From the NCBI RefSeq assembly GCF_000190415.1, contig NZ_AEWF01000009.1, positions 1-64,000 of the forward strand: a stretch of 64,000 nucleotides of DNA, given 5' to 3'. Of the stretch, positions 49,126 to 57,716 are shown piece by piece. The notes beneath the pieces are model-generated. The model searched no databases and was not told the DNA's origin. It worked only from the letters and a program-made list of their open reading frames with translations. Position numbers and translations under genes: made by a program. The DNA comes from Candidatus Odyssella thessalonicensis L13. Its GTDB lineage: Bacteria; Pseudomonadota; Alphaproteobacteria; Paracaedibacterales; Paracaedibacteraceae. Each line of letters starts with the position of its first letter. Within the stretch, counting starts at the first letter, position 1.

Positions 49126-49813
49126 TGCTATGGTGGTCGGCTTAGGGATCTATTGGGCAACCGCTCTCTATGCCGGGTCTCAAGTCATCCATATCGATGC
49201 AAACACACGCTTAGAAGCTACCATTGCCCGAGATTATTTGAACCGAATTGCGGCGTCGAATGATCGCATTACGGAAGTCTTTGGCGATGAAGCGACTTAT
49301 GCGATCCAAACCGATGAGGTTAAAGGCCAGATCTTTATTAAGCCCTCTGAAGCCAATGGGCTCAAACCCATCTCGTTAACCTTAATTACAGAGTCGGGTC
49401 AGGTCCAAGATTTGACCTTAAAGCCCAGTGACCAAGGGTCTGCGACGGTGATCTTGAAAGGCTCTAAAAAGAGTTCTCCTAAGGTTGAGGCTTCGGCTCA
49501 GTATTTGGAGTCCCCTTTACCCGTGCAAGAAAAAATGATCCGGGCTATGAAAATGTTGGTTCTAAGTCAGTTTCCAGAAAGTGACAGAGAGCGGCCCGAT
49601 CGCAAAGAAGTCGATGGGGTGTCGATTCGGCATAAAAAATCTTTCCACGTGGGACCTTATCAGGGGCATCATTATGAGCTAACCAATACCACAGAAACCT
49701 TACTGGATCTGGATGAAAAAGCCTTTTATCAGATAGGAGACCTAGCCTTAAGCTTAGGAGCTAAGGTGCTTCAAGCTCAGGGATCCACATCATTATGGGT
49801 CATTCACCGATGA
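49106..49813 (+). CDS. traK: Secretin-like outer complex protein TraK
   Basis: A 235-residue protein (F TraK 242), VirB9-like. A signal peptide (MVVGLGIYWATALYA) leads into beta-rich sequence (IHIDANTRLEATIARDYLNR, IFIKPSEANGLKPISLTLIT). It forms the periplasmic/outer-membrane core with TraV and TraB. The start overlaps traE and the end overlaps traB (ATGA), so translation is coupled. Confidence 0.92.
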   Translation: MINRKINAMVVGLGIYWATALYAGSQVIHIDANTRLEATIARDYLNRIAASNDRITEVFGDEATYAIQTDEVKGQIFIKPSEANGLKPISLTLITESGQVQDLTLKPSDQGSATVILKGSKKSSPKVEASAQYLESPLPVQEKMIRAMKMLVLSQFPESDRERPDRKEVDGVSIRHKKSFHVGPYQGHHYELTNTTETLLDLDEKAFYQIGDLALSLGAKVLQAQGSTSLWVIHR

Positions 49814-51069
49814 AACTGCCAAAACTCGCCTTAGATCAGATTAAACAGCGTCAAGTTATGCTCTTTTGGGGACTTGTCAGCGTAATAACGCTACTTCTTG
49901 TTACGGTTGTCGTCTTACTCGTCAACCAAACAGAAGGCAAGATCGATCCTCAACGGAGCTATAAAAGCGAAATTTCAACCGCAACGGCGCGGCTGAGCCC
50001 GCAAGAAACCTGGATGGAGCAGGTCAAAATTGAGAATGAGTTACAAGCCAAACGGCTAGAAGCTCTTGAAAAAAGTCTTGAGAAGATTCTCAAGCTCAAC
50101 TCAGAAAAAGCCCCCAAAGAAATTGACCAGCCAACTCAAGTGGCCGAGCTTCAATCGGAACTCAAGCAAAGCATGCTTCCGTCTCAAGAGCTACCTATGG
50201 CCCCCAGCGGTTATCCAGGGGTTTCCCAACCTATAAGACAGCCAGCCTTTCGCTCGGCAGGAATTCAAAAGATGAGCCTCAATCTCGTCAATTCGCGCCA
50301 AGATCAACTGCTTAAAACGGTTGACAACTATATTCCAGCGGGTTCATTTGCCCCAGCGGTAGTGTTGGAAGGGGTAGATGCCAGTACCTCAGTGAATGCG
50401 CAAGGTGACCCTCGGCCAATCACCCTGCAAATTACGGAAGATGCCTACTTACCGTCAAATTATCGCTCGAAACTCAAAGGCTGTTTTGTCACCGCAGCTG
50501 CGGCAGGGGATATGTCGTCGGAACGGGCTTATGTGCGCTTAGAGAAACTGAGTTGTGTGGAGAAGAAAACTGGCGAAGTGATTGAGATCAATGTGAAAGG
50601 GCATTTAGTCGGCGGAGATAGTAAAGCCGGTCAACGAGGCCGTTTAGTCGATCGTACGGGGCCGTTAATGCGTAATGCGGCGGTAGGGGGATTCTTGTCC
50701 GGAGCGGCGGAGTTTATGAGTCAGAATCGCAACCCCATTAAATTCTTACCGTCGGGCTTGGCGGAAACCCAAACAACCCCGACCACGGATCTCTTAGGGC
50801 AAGGATTTTCCAAGGGAGCTAGCTCTGCTTTGGATAAGTATGCCGAGTATTACATTAAACGAGCCGAGCAAATGCAGCCTATTATTGAAGTTGCCTCGGG
50901 GCAAGAAGTGGCGGTGATCTTTACTGAAGGATTCTCTTTGTCCGAAAGTCTGACCCGTACAGCGATCTCGAAAGCCAATGACCATAAACGCTATCAACAA
51001 CTGAATCAGATCAGTGAGGGCGAAAAACCGGTTGAGGCATGGTTACCTAAGGAAGGAGAACACCCATGA
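49810..51069 (+). CDS. traB: Core scaffold protein TraB
   Basis: A 419-residue protein (F TraB 475), VirB10-like. A short cytoplasmic start (MKLPKLALDQIKQRQ), one membrane helix (LFWGLVSVITLLLVTVVVLL), a coiled and Pro-rich periplasmic part, then the conserved C-terminal domain (NYIPAGSFAPAVVLEGVDAS, YRSKLKGCFVTAAAAGDMSS, EVAVIFTEGF). It spans the envelope. I use ATG 49810, which overlaps the traK stop by four bases; an ATG five codons upstream is also possible. Confidence 0.92.
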   Translation: MKLPKLALDQIKQRQVMLFWGLVSVITLLLVTVVVLLVNQTEGKIDPQRSYKSEISTATARLSPQETWMEQVKIENELQAKRLEALEKSLEKILKLNSEKAPKEIDQPTQVAELQSELKQSMLPSQELPMAPSGYPGVSQPIRQPAFRSAGIQKMSLNLVNSRQDQLLKTVDNYIPAGSFAPAVVLEGVDASTSVNAQGDPRPITLQITEDAYLPSNYRSKLKGCFVTAAAAGDMSSERAYVRLEKLSCVEKKTGEVIEINVKGHLVGGDSKAGQRGRLVDRTGPLMRNAAVGGFLSGAAEFMSQNRNPIKFLPSGLAETQTTPTTDLLGQGFSKGASSALDKYAEYYIKRAEQMQPIIEVASGQEVAVIFTEGFSLSESLTRTAISKANDHKRYQQLNQISEGEKPVEAWLPKEGEHP

Positions 51070-51431
51070 AAAAGACCTCTCTACTATTGCTGGCAAGCTT
51101 GTTGTCAGCCTGTACCGTTGGTCATGAAGAGTTTAACTGTCCCAATGACTCTAAAGGGTATGGCTGTAAAGGTCTTAAAGAAGTCCATGCCTTGGTCAAT
51201 CAAGACAAAAAAGAGGAGGCCCCTATCCTCAGTCCTATCGCCCCTCATAAGGTTGATCTGAGGAAAGTTGCCTCTTCAGATCAGGCGATGATCCAACGCG
51301 CTCAAGAGGAACACTTACGCATCTGGATTGCCCCGTTCCAAGATGACCAAGGCAACTTCCATGAACCCAGCGTCATTCATACGGTCATTCGGCCATCTTA
51401 CTGGCAGATGAATACCATTAATTGGGAGTAG
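51066..51431 (+). CDS. traV: Outer-membrane lipoprotein TraV
   Basis: A 121-residue lipoprotein (F TraV 171). The signal peptide ends in the lipobox LLSAC, and the mature part begins with C-x-x-x-G then FNCPNDSKGYGCKGLKEVH, the Cys pair typical of TraV. It is the VirB7-like part of the outer core. The C-terminus (MIQRAQEEHLRIWIAPFQDD) is conserved in style. The start overlaps traB by four bases. Confidence 0.9.
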   Translation: MKKTSLLLLASLLSACTVGHEEFNCPNDSKGYGCKGLKEVHALVNQDKKEEAPILSPIAPHKVDLRKVASSDQAMIQRAQEEHLRIWIAPFQDDQGNFHEPSVIHTVIRPSYWQMNTINWE

Positions 51432-51435
51432 AGAG

Positions 51436-53934
51436 ATGAGAATGTTGGCGAAGTTAGGCGAAAAGCTGTTTCAAAGTTTTGGCGAACGGGATTATGGAGA
51501 TGCGGGCCAATCTTCTATTCGGGATGCCTATGCCCAAATGGCGGCCTTTCATAAACTGTGTGATCTGTTTCCTTATGACAGCTTTGATGAAACCTATGCG
51601 GTGTTCATTAATGATGAAAGTGTCGGGTTTATCGTTGAAACACCCCCGCTTGTGGGCTCGTCAGAAGAGATGCAACGGGAGATCTCGAATCTGTTTCTCA
51701 ACATTTTTCCGGAAGAATCCGGTATCCAGTTTATGCTTTGGGCGGATCCTCATATTGGTGACCAGTGTGAAGCGTATTGCCAAGCCCGGGCCGGGCAGGG
51801 CGAAATCTATGAAGAGATGGCGAAACATCGCGCCGCTTATCTGAAATCGTTAGTGTTTAACTCGAAACTCAGCCCGTTTGTTTTACGCAATTTCCGCTGT
51901 GTGATCAGTTTTAATATCAAAACGGACAAAGTTACCTCCTTTGTTTTAGAGCGCGTCCATCAAATTCTGACCCAAGTGACCTCGACGCTTGAGATGGTCG
52001 GGCTCTCGGTCAAAGTGTGGCGGCCTGAAGATCTCATCAATACCTTGCAGGGGATCCTTCATCTCGATTTAGAGCAGACAAATGCTGAGACCTACCCTTG
52101 GAATCCATTGCAACGCCTATCAGATCAGTTGCATGACCCCTCGTCTAATGTTGTCCTCAAGTCTAAAAAAATCTATTTGAACGATGGGAAGATAGAAGCG
52201 CGGGTGTTGAAAGTAATGCAATACCCGCCGGAATGGTCGTTACATGCTATGAAATTGCTGATTGGGGATGAGCAACGGGATTTAGCGCAAATTCCCTGCC
52301 CGTTTATTTTACATTATGGGATTTATATTCCTAAACAAGAGGCCCATAAGACCAAAATTCTAACCAAGGCGGCCTATGTTGAGCACCAAGCAAATTCACC
52401 AATCGGTAAACATTTGCATTCTATTCGACGAGAAGCTGCAGAGTTGGCGTTCGTGAAAAATGAGTTAGAAAAGGATGGCCGGATTATCTATAGCGAGATG
52501 AATCTGGTCCTCTTATCTACCCCGGATCAGATCACCAAAGCTCAAAGTATCGTTACTAACTATTATGCCTCAAAAGAATGGAAGTTGAAGCCAATCACCT
52601 TTACAACCTTTCCCAGCTTTTTAATGGTTTTCCCGATGATGTGGGACGAAGAGCGGGTCCAGGATGTTTTGAAACTTAAAATGCATAAAACAACTTTATC
52701 GACGGAATCAGAGAATCTCCTTCCCCTCCAAGGAGAATGGCATGGGACCAAAACTCCGGCCCTGATGTTGGCCGGTCTAAATGGCCAATTATTTAACTGG
52801 TTCGTGTTTGACAATAACTCAGGAAACTTTAATGGGGCTGTGATGGGTAAATCCGGCTCTGGCAAGTCGGTCTTGATGCAAGAAATAACTGCGGCAACGC
52901 TGGGGATTGGCGGACAAGCTTTCATTCTCGATGTCGGCCGCAGCTTTGAGAAAATGTGTCTAGCGCTCAAGGGGCAGTTTATCCAGTTTACCTCTCACAC
53001 CCCTATCTGTTTGAACCCATTTTCTTCTGTTCCGACCGATCATCTGGAAGAGACTGCTGACTCTTTGTCAGCTCTCAAATCTGTATTAGGGTTAATGGCG
53101 GCGCCCACTAAAGGATTATCCGATATTGAAAGTTCGATCTTAGAAGAAGCGATGATGAGCGTTTGGGAAAACCAAGGCACAGACACCACAATTTCAGACA
53201 TTGCCACCTATTTGACCTCCAGTTCGGATCCCCGCTCTAAAGATCTTGGCCGGATGTTGTTCCCTTATACAAAAGACGGAAGCTACGGTCGATTCTTTAA
53301 TGGCAAATCCAATGTTGATCTAGATGATAAACTGTTTGTGGTTGAGTTTTCTGACCTAGAGTCCCGACCGGACTTGAGGTCGGTCGTTCTTCAAGCTATG
53401 TCCTTAAAAATTACTGATCGCGTCTATCGCTCCGATCGCTCTTATCCTCAGATGTTAATTGTTGATGAAGCCTCGGACCACTTGATGAATATCCATGAAA
53501 GCAAATTATTCGATACAGCGACCCGTCGGTTCCGTAAATATCAAGCGAGCATCATTATCGGGACGCAAACAGTCGAAGATTTCTTTCAAAATCCTGGTGC
53601 CGAAGCGGCTTTCAATAACTGTGAGTGGCAATGTTATTTGAACCAAAAACCGAGTGCGATCGAGCTGTTAAAAAAGAATAGCAAACTGGTTTTAACACCA
53701 AAGCAAGAAGCCCTCATGAAATCGTTGAAAACTGTGCAGGGGAAATATTCGGAAGTGATGATTAATGGTCCGGATGGGTATGCGGTGGGGCGGCTTATCT
53801 TGGATCCGTTCTCGATCCTGATGTATTCGACGAAAGGCCAAGAATATACCTTGGTCAAGAAACTCGTCGACCAAGGGTATAGCGTCAATGACGCGATTCA
53901 GATGCTGATGGATTCGAATCGGCACGCAGCATAA
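51436..53934 (+). CDS. traC: Conjugative ATPase TraC
   Basis: An 832-residue VirB4-family ATPase (F TraC 875). The N-terminal half carries the F-type TraC domain (LCDLFPYDSFDETYAVFIND). Walker A is GKSGSGKSVLMQ near residue 470, and Walker B is MLIVDEASDHL near residue 675, followed by ASIIIGTQTVEDFF. It powers pilus assembly and acts on the cytoplasmic face. GGGAG upstream of the ATG is a good ribosome site. Confidence 0.95.
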   Translation: MRMLAKLGEKLFQSFGERDYGDAGQSSIRDAYAQMAAFHKLCDLFPYDSFDETYAVFINDESVGFIVETPPLVGSSEEMQREISNLFLNIFPEESGIQFMLWADPHIGDQCEAYCQARAGQGEIYEEMAKHRAAYLKSLVFNSKLSPFVLRNFRCVISFNIKTDKVTSFVLERVHQILTQVTSTLEMVGLSVKVWRPEDLINTLQGILHLDLEQTNAETYPWNPLQRLSDQLHDPSSNVVLKSKKIYLNDGKIEARVLKVMQYPPEWSLHAMKLLIGDEQRDLAQIPCPFILHYGIYIPKQEAHKTKILTKAAYVEHQANSPIGKHLHSIRREAAELAFVKNELEKDGRIIYSEMNLVLLSTPDQITKAQSIVTNYYASKEWKLKPITFTTFPSFLMVFPMMWDEERVQDVLKLKMHKTTLSTESENLLPLQGEWHGTKTPALMLAGLNGQLFNWFVFDNNSGNFNGAVMGKSGSGKSVLMQEITAATLGIGGQAFILDVGRSFEKMCLALKGQFIQFTSHTPICLNPFSSVPTDHLEETADSLSALKSVLGLMAAPTKGLSDIESSILEEAMMSVWENQGTDTTISDIATYLTSSSDPRSKDLGRMLFPYTKDGSYGRFFNGKSNVDLDDKLFVVEFSDLESRPDLRSVVLQAMSLKITDRVYRSDRSYPQMLIVDEASDHLMNIHESKLFDTATRRFRKYQASIIIGTQTVEDFFQNPGAEAAFNNCEWQCYLNQKPSAIELLKKNSKLVLTPKQEALMKSLKTVQGKYSEVMINGPDGYAVGRLILDPFSILMYSTKGQEYTLVKKLVDQGYSVNDAIQMLMDSNRHAA

Positions 53935-53945
53935 GGAGGAAGAGG

Positions 53946-54302
53946 ATGCGCAAAGTAATGGTGATCTTAGTCTTGGCCGGAAGTTCTCTGGCAGACTCGG
54001 GGAGTCAGGTAGACCGGATTCCTTATGCCAAGCCGGTCGTGAGAATCTCTCTGCCACGAGTATTAGAGGTGATGGGTCGCCTGCAAGAAATCGAGCGCCA
54101 AAATGAGGCGCCGAGAACTCTTTTATTGTATACCCTGGACGATCGACTCGAAAAGCTGATGCATCACCTGAAAGGCTTGATCCACGCCTATGAGCAAGAG
54201 GAAAAGGTGCGCTTGGATATTACGGCGATCGAGGAAGATACACCCGATTATACGGATGACTTTATAGAAAAAATGAATCAGAAAGTAGGCCACAATGAAT
54301 AA
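53946..54302 (+). CDS. Small periplasmic protein of the tra operon, unknown (orf118)
   Basis: A 118-residue protein with a signal peptide (MVILVLAGSSLADS) and a helical mature part (VVRISLPRVLEVMGRLQEIE, EKLMHHLKGLIHAYEQEEKV) with an acidic end. GGAGGAAGAGG precedes the ATG. It sits between traC and trbI, where F plasmids have traR and others, but it does not look like any of them. Its place and overlap with trbI argue for a pilus assembly role. Confidence 0.65.
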   Translation: MRKVMVILVLAGSSLADSGSQVDRIPYAKPVVRISLPRVLEVMGRLQEIERQNEAPRTLLLYTLDDRLEKLMHHLKGLIHAYEQEEKVRLDITAIEEDTPDYTDDFIEKMNQKVGHNE

Positions 54303-54630
54303 ATGGATGGGAAGCGTGATGGCGGTCATAACGGTTATCAGTTTTGGAACCGTTCTTTGGAGCGCCCAAAGCCACCCGAAGTACGGGGTGATCGACATCA
54401 ACTACATTGTAGTTGAGCAAGCGAAAATCTTGGCGAAAAAAAATCCAAACGCGCCTGTATCGCCGCAGCGGCTTCGGCAAATTACCGACCACCTTAAAGA
54501 AACAGTGGGACAGTGGTGTGCCGACCACAAGGTCCTCTTATTCTCGAAAGGAGCCCTATGGGGCGGAGAGCTACCCGATTACACCCAAGAAATCTTGACA
54601 GTCCTTGAGTTGCCAAGGAGCGACGCATGA
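54295..54630 (+). CDS. trbI: Pilus assembly accessory protein TrbI
   Basis: A 111-residue protein (F TrbI 128) with one N-terminal membrane helix (MAVITVISFGTVLWSAQ), then DINYIVVEQAKILAKKN, ITDHLKETVGQWCADHKVLL and GELPDYTQEILTVLE, which follow the TrbI pattern of a helix ending before a conserved V-L-hydrophobic strand and D-x-T/S-x-E-I. It overlaps the genes on both sides by a few bases. Confidence 0.8.
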   Translation: MNKWMGSVMAVITVISFGTVLWSAQSHPKYGVIDINYIVVEQAKILAKKNPNAPVSPQRLRQITDHLKETVGQWCADHKVLLFSKGALWGGELPDYTQEILTVLELPRSDA

Positions 54631-55118
54631 TCTCGATGGAGTTTCTCAAATCGCGTCAGCAATGGAAGCAGTGTGGAATAGCCTTCATTGTCGGGATGCT
54701 GGGCATGAAAGTAGTGGAAAAGAATATCCATTTTGTGGTAAATAGCACAGATTCCTTGCCTTACAAAGCGTTCCTTCATCTCCCCAACAAACTGCCGCAG
54801 AAAGGGGACTATACCTTGATAGATTCGATTTGGTACGACGCCAAACTGATTAAACAAGTGGTGGGGGTTGCGGGGGATGAAATTGCTTATACCCCGCAAG
54901 GCGAGTTAAAAATTGGGAATCAGGTTGTGGGCACACCCAAAAGCCAAAGCCGAGATGGGCGTCCCTTGACTCCCCTCAAACCCCAGATTATTCCAACAGG
55001 CAAAGTTTTTCTGTATGCGCCCCATTCGTCAAGCTTTGATTCTCGCTACGAAGAGCTTGGGTTGGCGCCGATTGAAGCGCTTCAAGGCACCGCTTATCCT
55101 TTAGACCGGGGGTCCTAG
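54627..55118 (+). CDS. Conjugative-transfer signal peptidase (S26 family, TraF type)
   Basis: A 163-residue membrane peptidase. NSTDSLPYKAFLHLP contains the candidate nucleophile Ser43, followed by GDYTLIDSIWYDAKLIKQVV with the general-base Lys76 and GVAGDEI. SSSFDSRYEELGLAP is the closing motif. TraF-type peptidases process pilin or other transfer proteins. F itself uses host LepB, so this gene is a rickettsial/P-type addition to the F order. It is not the thioredoxin-like TraF at 59305. Confidence 0.88.
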   Translation: MISMEFLKSRQQWKQCGIAFIVGMLGMKVVEKNIHFVVNSTDSLPYKAFLHLPNKLPQKGDYTLIDSIWYDAKLIKQVVGVAGDEIAYTPQGELKIGNQVVGTPKSQSRDGRPLTPLKPQIIPTGKVFLYAPHSSSFDSRYEELGLAPIEALQGTAYPLDRGS

Positions 55119-55119
55119 G

Positions 55120-55758
55120 ATGCGACTTTTATTTCTAGTGGTACTCTTGGCTTGTCATATTAGCTGCCCAGCAAAAGATCTAGGGTGTTTTGGTGCTACT
55201 TTTCCGATTGCAGAAGAAAGCTTGCTACAGGTGCTGGAGTCTAAGCTTACCCAGATGTATCAGTCCGGCCAACTTGAAATCCATCAAAAGCAGCTGCAAG
55301 AGCGGATGTCTCATAAGGCGCTAAATCCGTTAGCGGTTCCGGGGCTGAGGCGGGCCCAAGAAGCTAAAACCTTTCTGTATGATCCCAGCATCACGGTGCC
55401 CTATGACCTCAAAGATCAGGACGGGCGCATCTTTCATGGCGCCGGTACCCGGGTCAATCCTTTGACGACCCATCGATTGACCAAGCCTTTACTCTTCTTC
55501 AATGGCGAGGACCCTGATCAAGTTGCGTGGGCTCTCTCGCGCCACCAGAAAGATCCCAGGAGCAAACTGATTCTCGTCCAAGGATCGCCGTTCCATCTCT
55601 CCCAAACTCACGAGCTTCGGTTTTATTTTGATCAAGGAGGCGCCTTAATCAAAAAATTGGGGATCCGCGAAGTTCCGGCCCTGGTGACCCAACACGAAGA
55701 TCACCTAAAAATTACTATTATTGACCTGACCCAGGAGACGCCGCATGACACCAAATAA
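55120..55758 (+). CDS. traW: Pilus assembly protein TraW
   Basis: A 212-residue periplasmic protein (F TraW 210). Signal peptide (LFLVVLLACHISCPA), then DLGCFGATFPIAEESLLQVL, then TFLYDPSITVPYDLKDQDGR, LLFFNGEDPDQVAWA and RFYFDQGGALIKKLGIREVP, all characteristic of TraW. It works with TrbC and TraU in pilus extension. It overlaps the next gene by 14 bases. Confidence 0.93.
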   Translation: MRLLFLVVLLACHISCPAKDLGCFGATFPIAEESLLQVLESKLTQMYQSGQLEIHQKQLQERMSHKALNPLAVPGLRRAQEAKTFLYDPSITVPYDLKDQDGRIFHGAGTRVNPLTTHRLTKPLLFFNGEDPDQVAWALSRHQKDPRSKLILVQGSPFHLSQTHELRFYFDQGGALIKKLGIREVPALVTQHEDHLKITIIDLTQETPHDTK

Positions 55759-56188
55759 CCTACCGCCGCACCGACCTTCTCTGTTCCAGGAAATTGTGGG
55801 GCTGTTAAAAGATCATCCTCAAGCTGCTAAATGGCTAAAATTCATTGGCGGCAGTTACCTGATTATCCAGGTCCTGACTCTTTTCTTTGGGGCTGCCATT
55901 CTCTATACGGTCTGGAATGCCTTTCACGAGAACAAGAGCCGTTTTGACAATCACCTCGCTGAGCTTAATCAGCTTGTCAACGACCCAGAAAAGAAGTCTG
56001 CTTTTGAAGACTTTGTTGAGCGATTTGATCGATCGGTTGAAGAAATTGACCGCTGGAATACGACCAAGGAATCAAGACCACCGATTTCCCCACCACATCA
56101 GCTTACTCTTGGAGATAGCTTGGTCAAGGATTTACATTCCTCCCCAGATGCCGAGGATAACGAGCCTGAACCAGTAATTAACCGCTAG
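55745..56188 (+). CDS. Membrane protein of the tra operon, unknown (orf147)
   Basis: A 147-residue protein with one membrane helix at residues about 35-56 (SYLIIQVLTLFFGAAILYTV), a cytoplasmic N-terminus (LFQEIVGLLKDHPQAAKWLK) and a charged helical tail (FEDFVERFDRSVEEIDRW) ending Pro- and Asp-rich. It overlaps traW and precedes traU by 23 bases. I do not recognise an F counterpart; the position suggests a lineage-specific assembly factor. Confidence 0.65.
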   Translation: MTPNNLPPHRPSLFQEIVGLLKDHPQAAKWLKFIGGSYLIIQVLTLFFGAAILYTVWNAFHENKSRFDNHLAELNQLVNDPEKKSAFEDFVERFDRSVEEIDRWNTTKESRPPISPPHQLTLGDSLVKDLHSSPDAEDNEPEPVINR

Positions 56189-56211
56189 CTTGCCGGGAAG
56201 GAAAAAAACTA

Positions 56212-57189
56212 ATGGTGAGACGGAAGATGATCCTCATTTGGTTGTTTATGAGCCTGGCTGTAGCTCAAGCCAAGTGCAACGGCCGCTTCGTTAATCCCCT
56301 TACGGATGTGTGTTGGAGTTGTATCTTCCCGATCACCATTGGTGGGGTGCGAGTCTCAGCTTCCGGGGAAGATACGCCGAATGTAACCACCCCTTTATGT
56401 ACGTGTACGACGCCGTTTCGCCGGGTCGGGATTCCCATCTCGTTTTGGGAGCCCGTGCGCTTGGTTGATGTGACCCGGGAACCTTATTGTCTGGTCTCCA
56501 TGGGGGGGATTCAGCTCATGCGTCAGGGAGTGAAAGGTCATGGCGCGGTCGACAACGGGCGGACTGGTCGCATGCGGTCCAGCTTTTATCAAGTTCACTG
56601 GTACATGTATCCTTTATTGTACTGGCTCGAACTTCTGACCGATTTTATCTGTATGGAAAAAGGCGATCCCGATTTAGCCTATATGACGGAACTCGACCCT
56701 TTCTGGGATGATGATGAAACGGCCTTCATTTTAAATCCGGAAGCGGTGCTCTTTGCCAATCCCGTAGCTCAAGCCGCTTGTGCTGCTGATTGTGTGGCCG
56801 CTAGTGCCGGGTTTCCGTTGGATCCTTTATTCTGGTGTGATGGGTGTCAAGGCAGTTTGTACCCATTTGTTGGCACGGTGGCTGCCCATGTGGGTGGGGT
56901 CCAAGCCAGTTTGTTGTTGGTTGGGCGGATGATTGCAAAGCTTCACCGTCAAGGACAGCTTTGGGGCACCATGGGACCGATGGGGTGGTGTGATCGGTAT
57001 CCGATGCCGATTTTGAAGAAAAGTCAGTATAAAACGCAAATGGTCTATCCAATTCCTTCCACCACATCGCGTCAATGTCATCCCTTGGGGCGGAGTGAAC
57101 AGCTTTGGGCGAGCGGTAAAGAGTTTCCCTATCAAGGAGAAGACTTTGGCTATCTGATTTGGAGGAAACGATCATGTTGTCTTTTGTAA
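56212..57189 (+). CDS. traU: Pilus assembly protein TraU
   Basis: A 325-residue periplasmic Cys-rich protein (F TraU 330). Signal peptide (LIWLFMSLAVAQA), then CNGRFVNPLTDVCWSCIFPI, the TraU hallmark, followed by CTCTTPFRRVGIPISFWEPV and a closing RYPMPILKKSQYKTQMVYPI. Disulfides are probably made with the help of TraF and TrbC. GGAAGG precedes the ATG. Confidence 0.95.
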   Translation: MVRRKMILIWLFMSLAVAQAKCNGRFVNPLTDVCWSCIFPITIGGVRVSASGEDTPNVTTPLCTCTTPFRRVGIPISFWEPVRLVDVTREPYCLVSMGGIQLMRQGVKGHGAVDNGRTGRMRSSFYQVHWYMYPLLYWLELLTDFICMEKGDPDLAYMTELDPFWDDDETAFILNPEAVLFANPVAQAACAADCVAASAGFPLDPLFWCDGCQGSLYPFVGTVAAHVGGVQASLLLVGRMIAKLHRQGQLWGTMGPMGWCDRYPMPILKKSQYKTQMVYPIPSTTSRQCHPLGRSEQLWASGKEFPYQGEDFGYLIWRKRSCCLL

Positions 57190-57716
57190 AGAGCGGTTTT
57201 CTGTTTTTATCGTTGGCTCAGGCGACTCCGTCGGTGGAAGACCTCCAGCAGAATCCCGCCTATGCGGCTGGGGTAGCGTGGGCCAAAAAGATGGCGCAAG
57301 CTCCTCAAAGCAAGGATGAGAAACATTGTTGCCAAGCTGCGGCTTACTTAAATAAAGCCGTTCAAGAACGACCCCGTCTTTCTGAGCGCCAGATGGTGAA
57401 GCAGAACTCAGAGCAAATTCTGGTGTTTGTGTCGTTTTCCATGCCAGATGCCTCTCTTAAAGCTTTGGCTCATTCTGCCGCCCTTCAGCCGGTGACCTTG
57501 GTATTGCGCGGACTGATTGAGAATAGTTTCAAAAAGACTGGGGAAAAGGTTAAGGATCTCAACACTGCCCTGGACATTAATCCCCAAGCCTTTGAGGATT
57601 ATCACGTTACTCAAGTGCCGACCTTTATTCTTGTACGGCACGGCAAAGAAGTTGCGCGGTTGTCTGGTAATGTTACTGTCGAGTTTGCTGTGACGCAGTT
57701 GAGAGGGGCGGCATGA
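57174..57716 (+). CDS. trbC: Pilus assembly protein TrbC
   Basis: A 180-residue protein (F TrbC 212). I start at ATG 57174, which has GGAGG six bases upstream; a TTG five codons before lies over this site. A signal peptide (SGFLFLSLAQA) leads to a thioredoxin-fold domain lacking the CxxC: ILVFVSFSMPDASLKALAHS, PVTLVLRGLIENSF and FEDYHVTQVPTFILVRHG. It overlaps traU by 16 bases and traN by four. Confidence 0.92.
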   Translation: MLSFVKSGFLFLSLAQATPSVEDLQQNPAYAAGVAWAKKMAQAPQSKDEKHCCQAAAYLNKAVQERPRLSERQMVKQNSEQILVFVSFSMPDASLKALAHSAALQPVTLVLRGLIENSFKKTGEKVKDLNTALDINPQAFEDYHVTQVPTFILVRHGKEVARLSGNVTVEFAVTQLRGAA

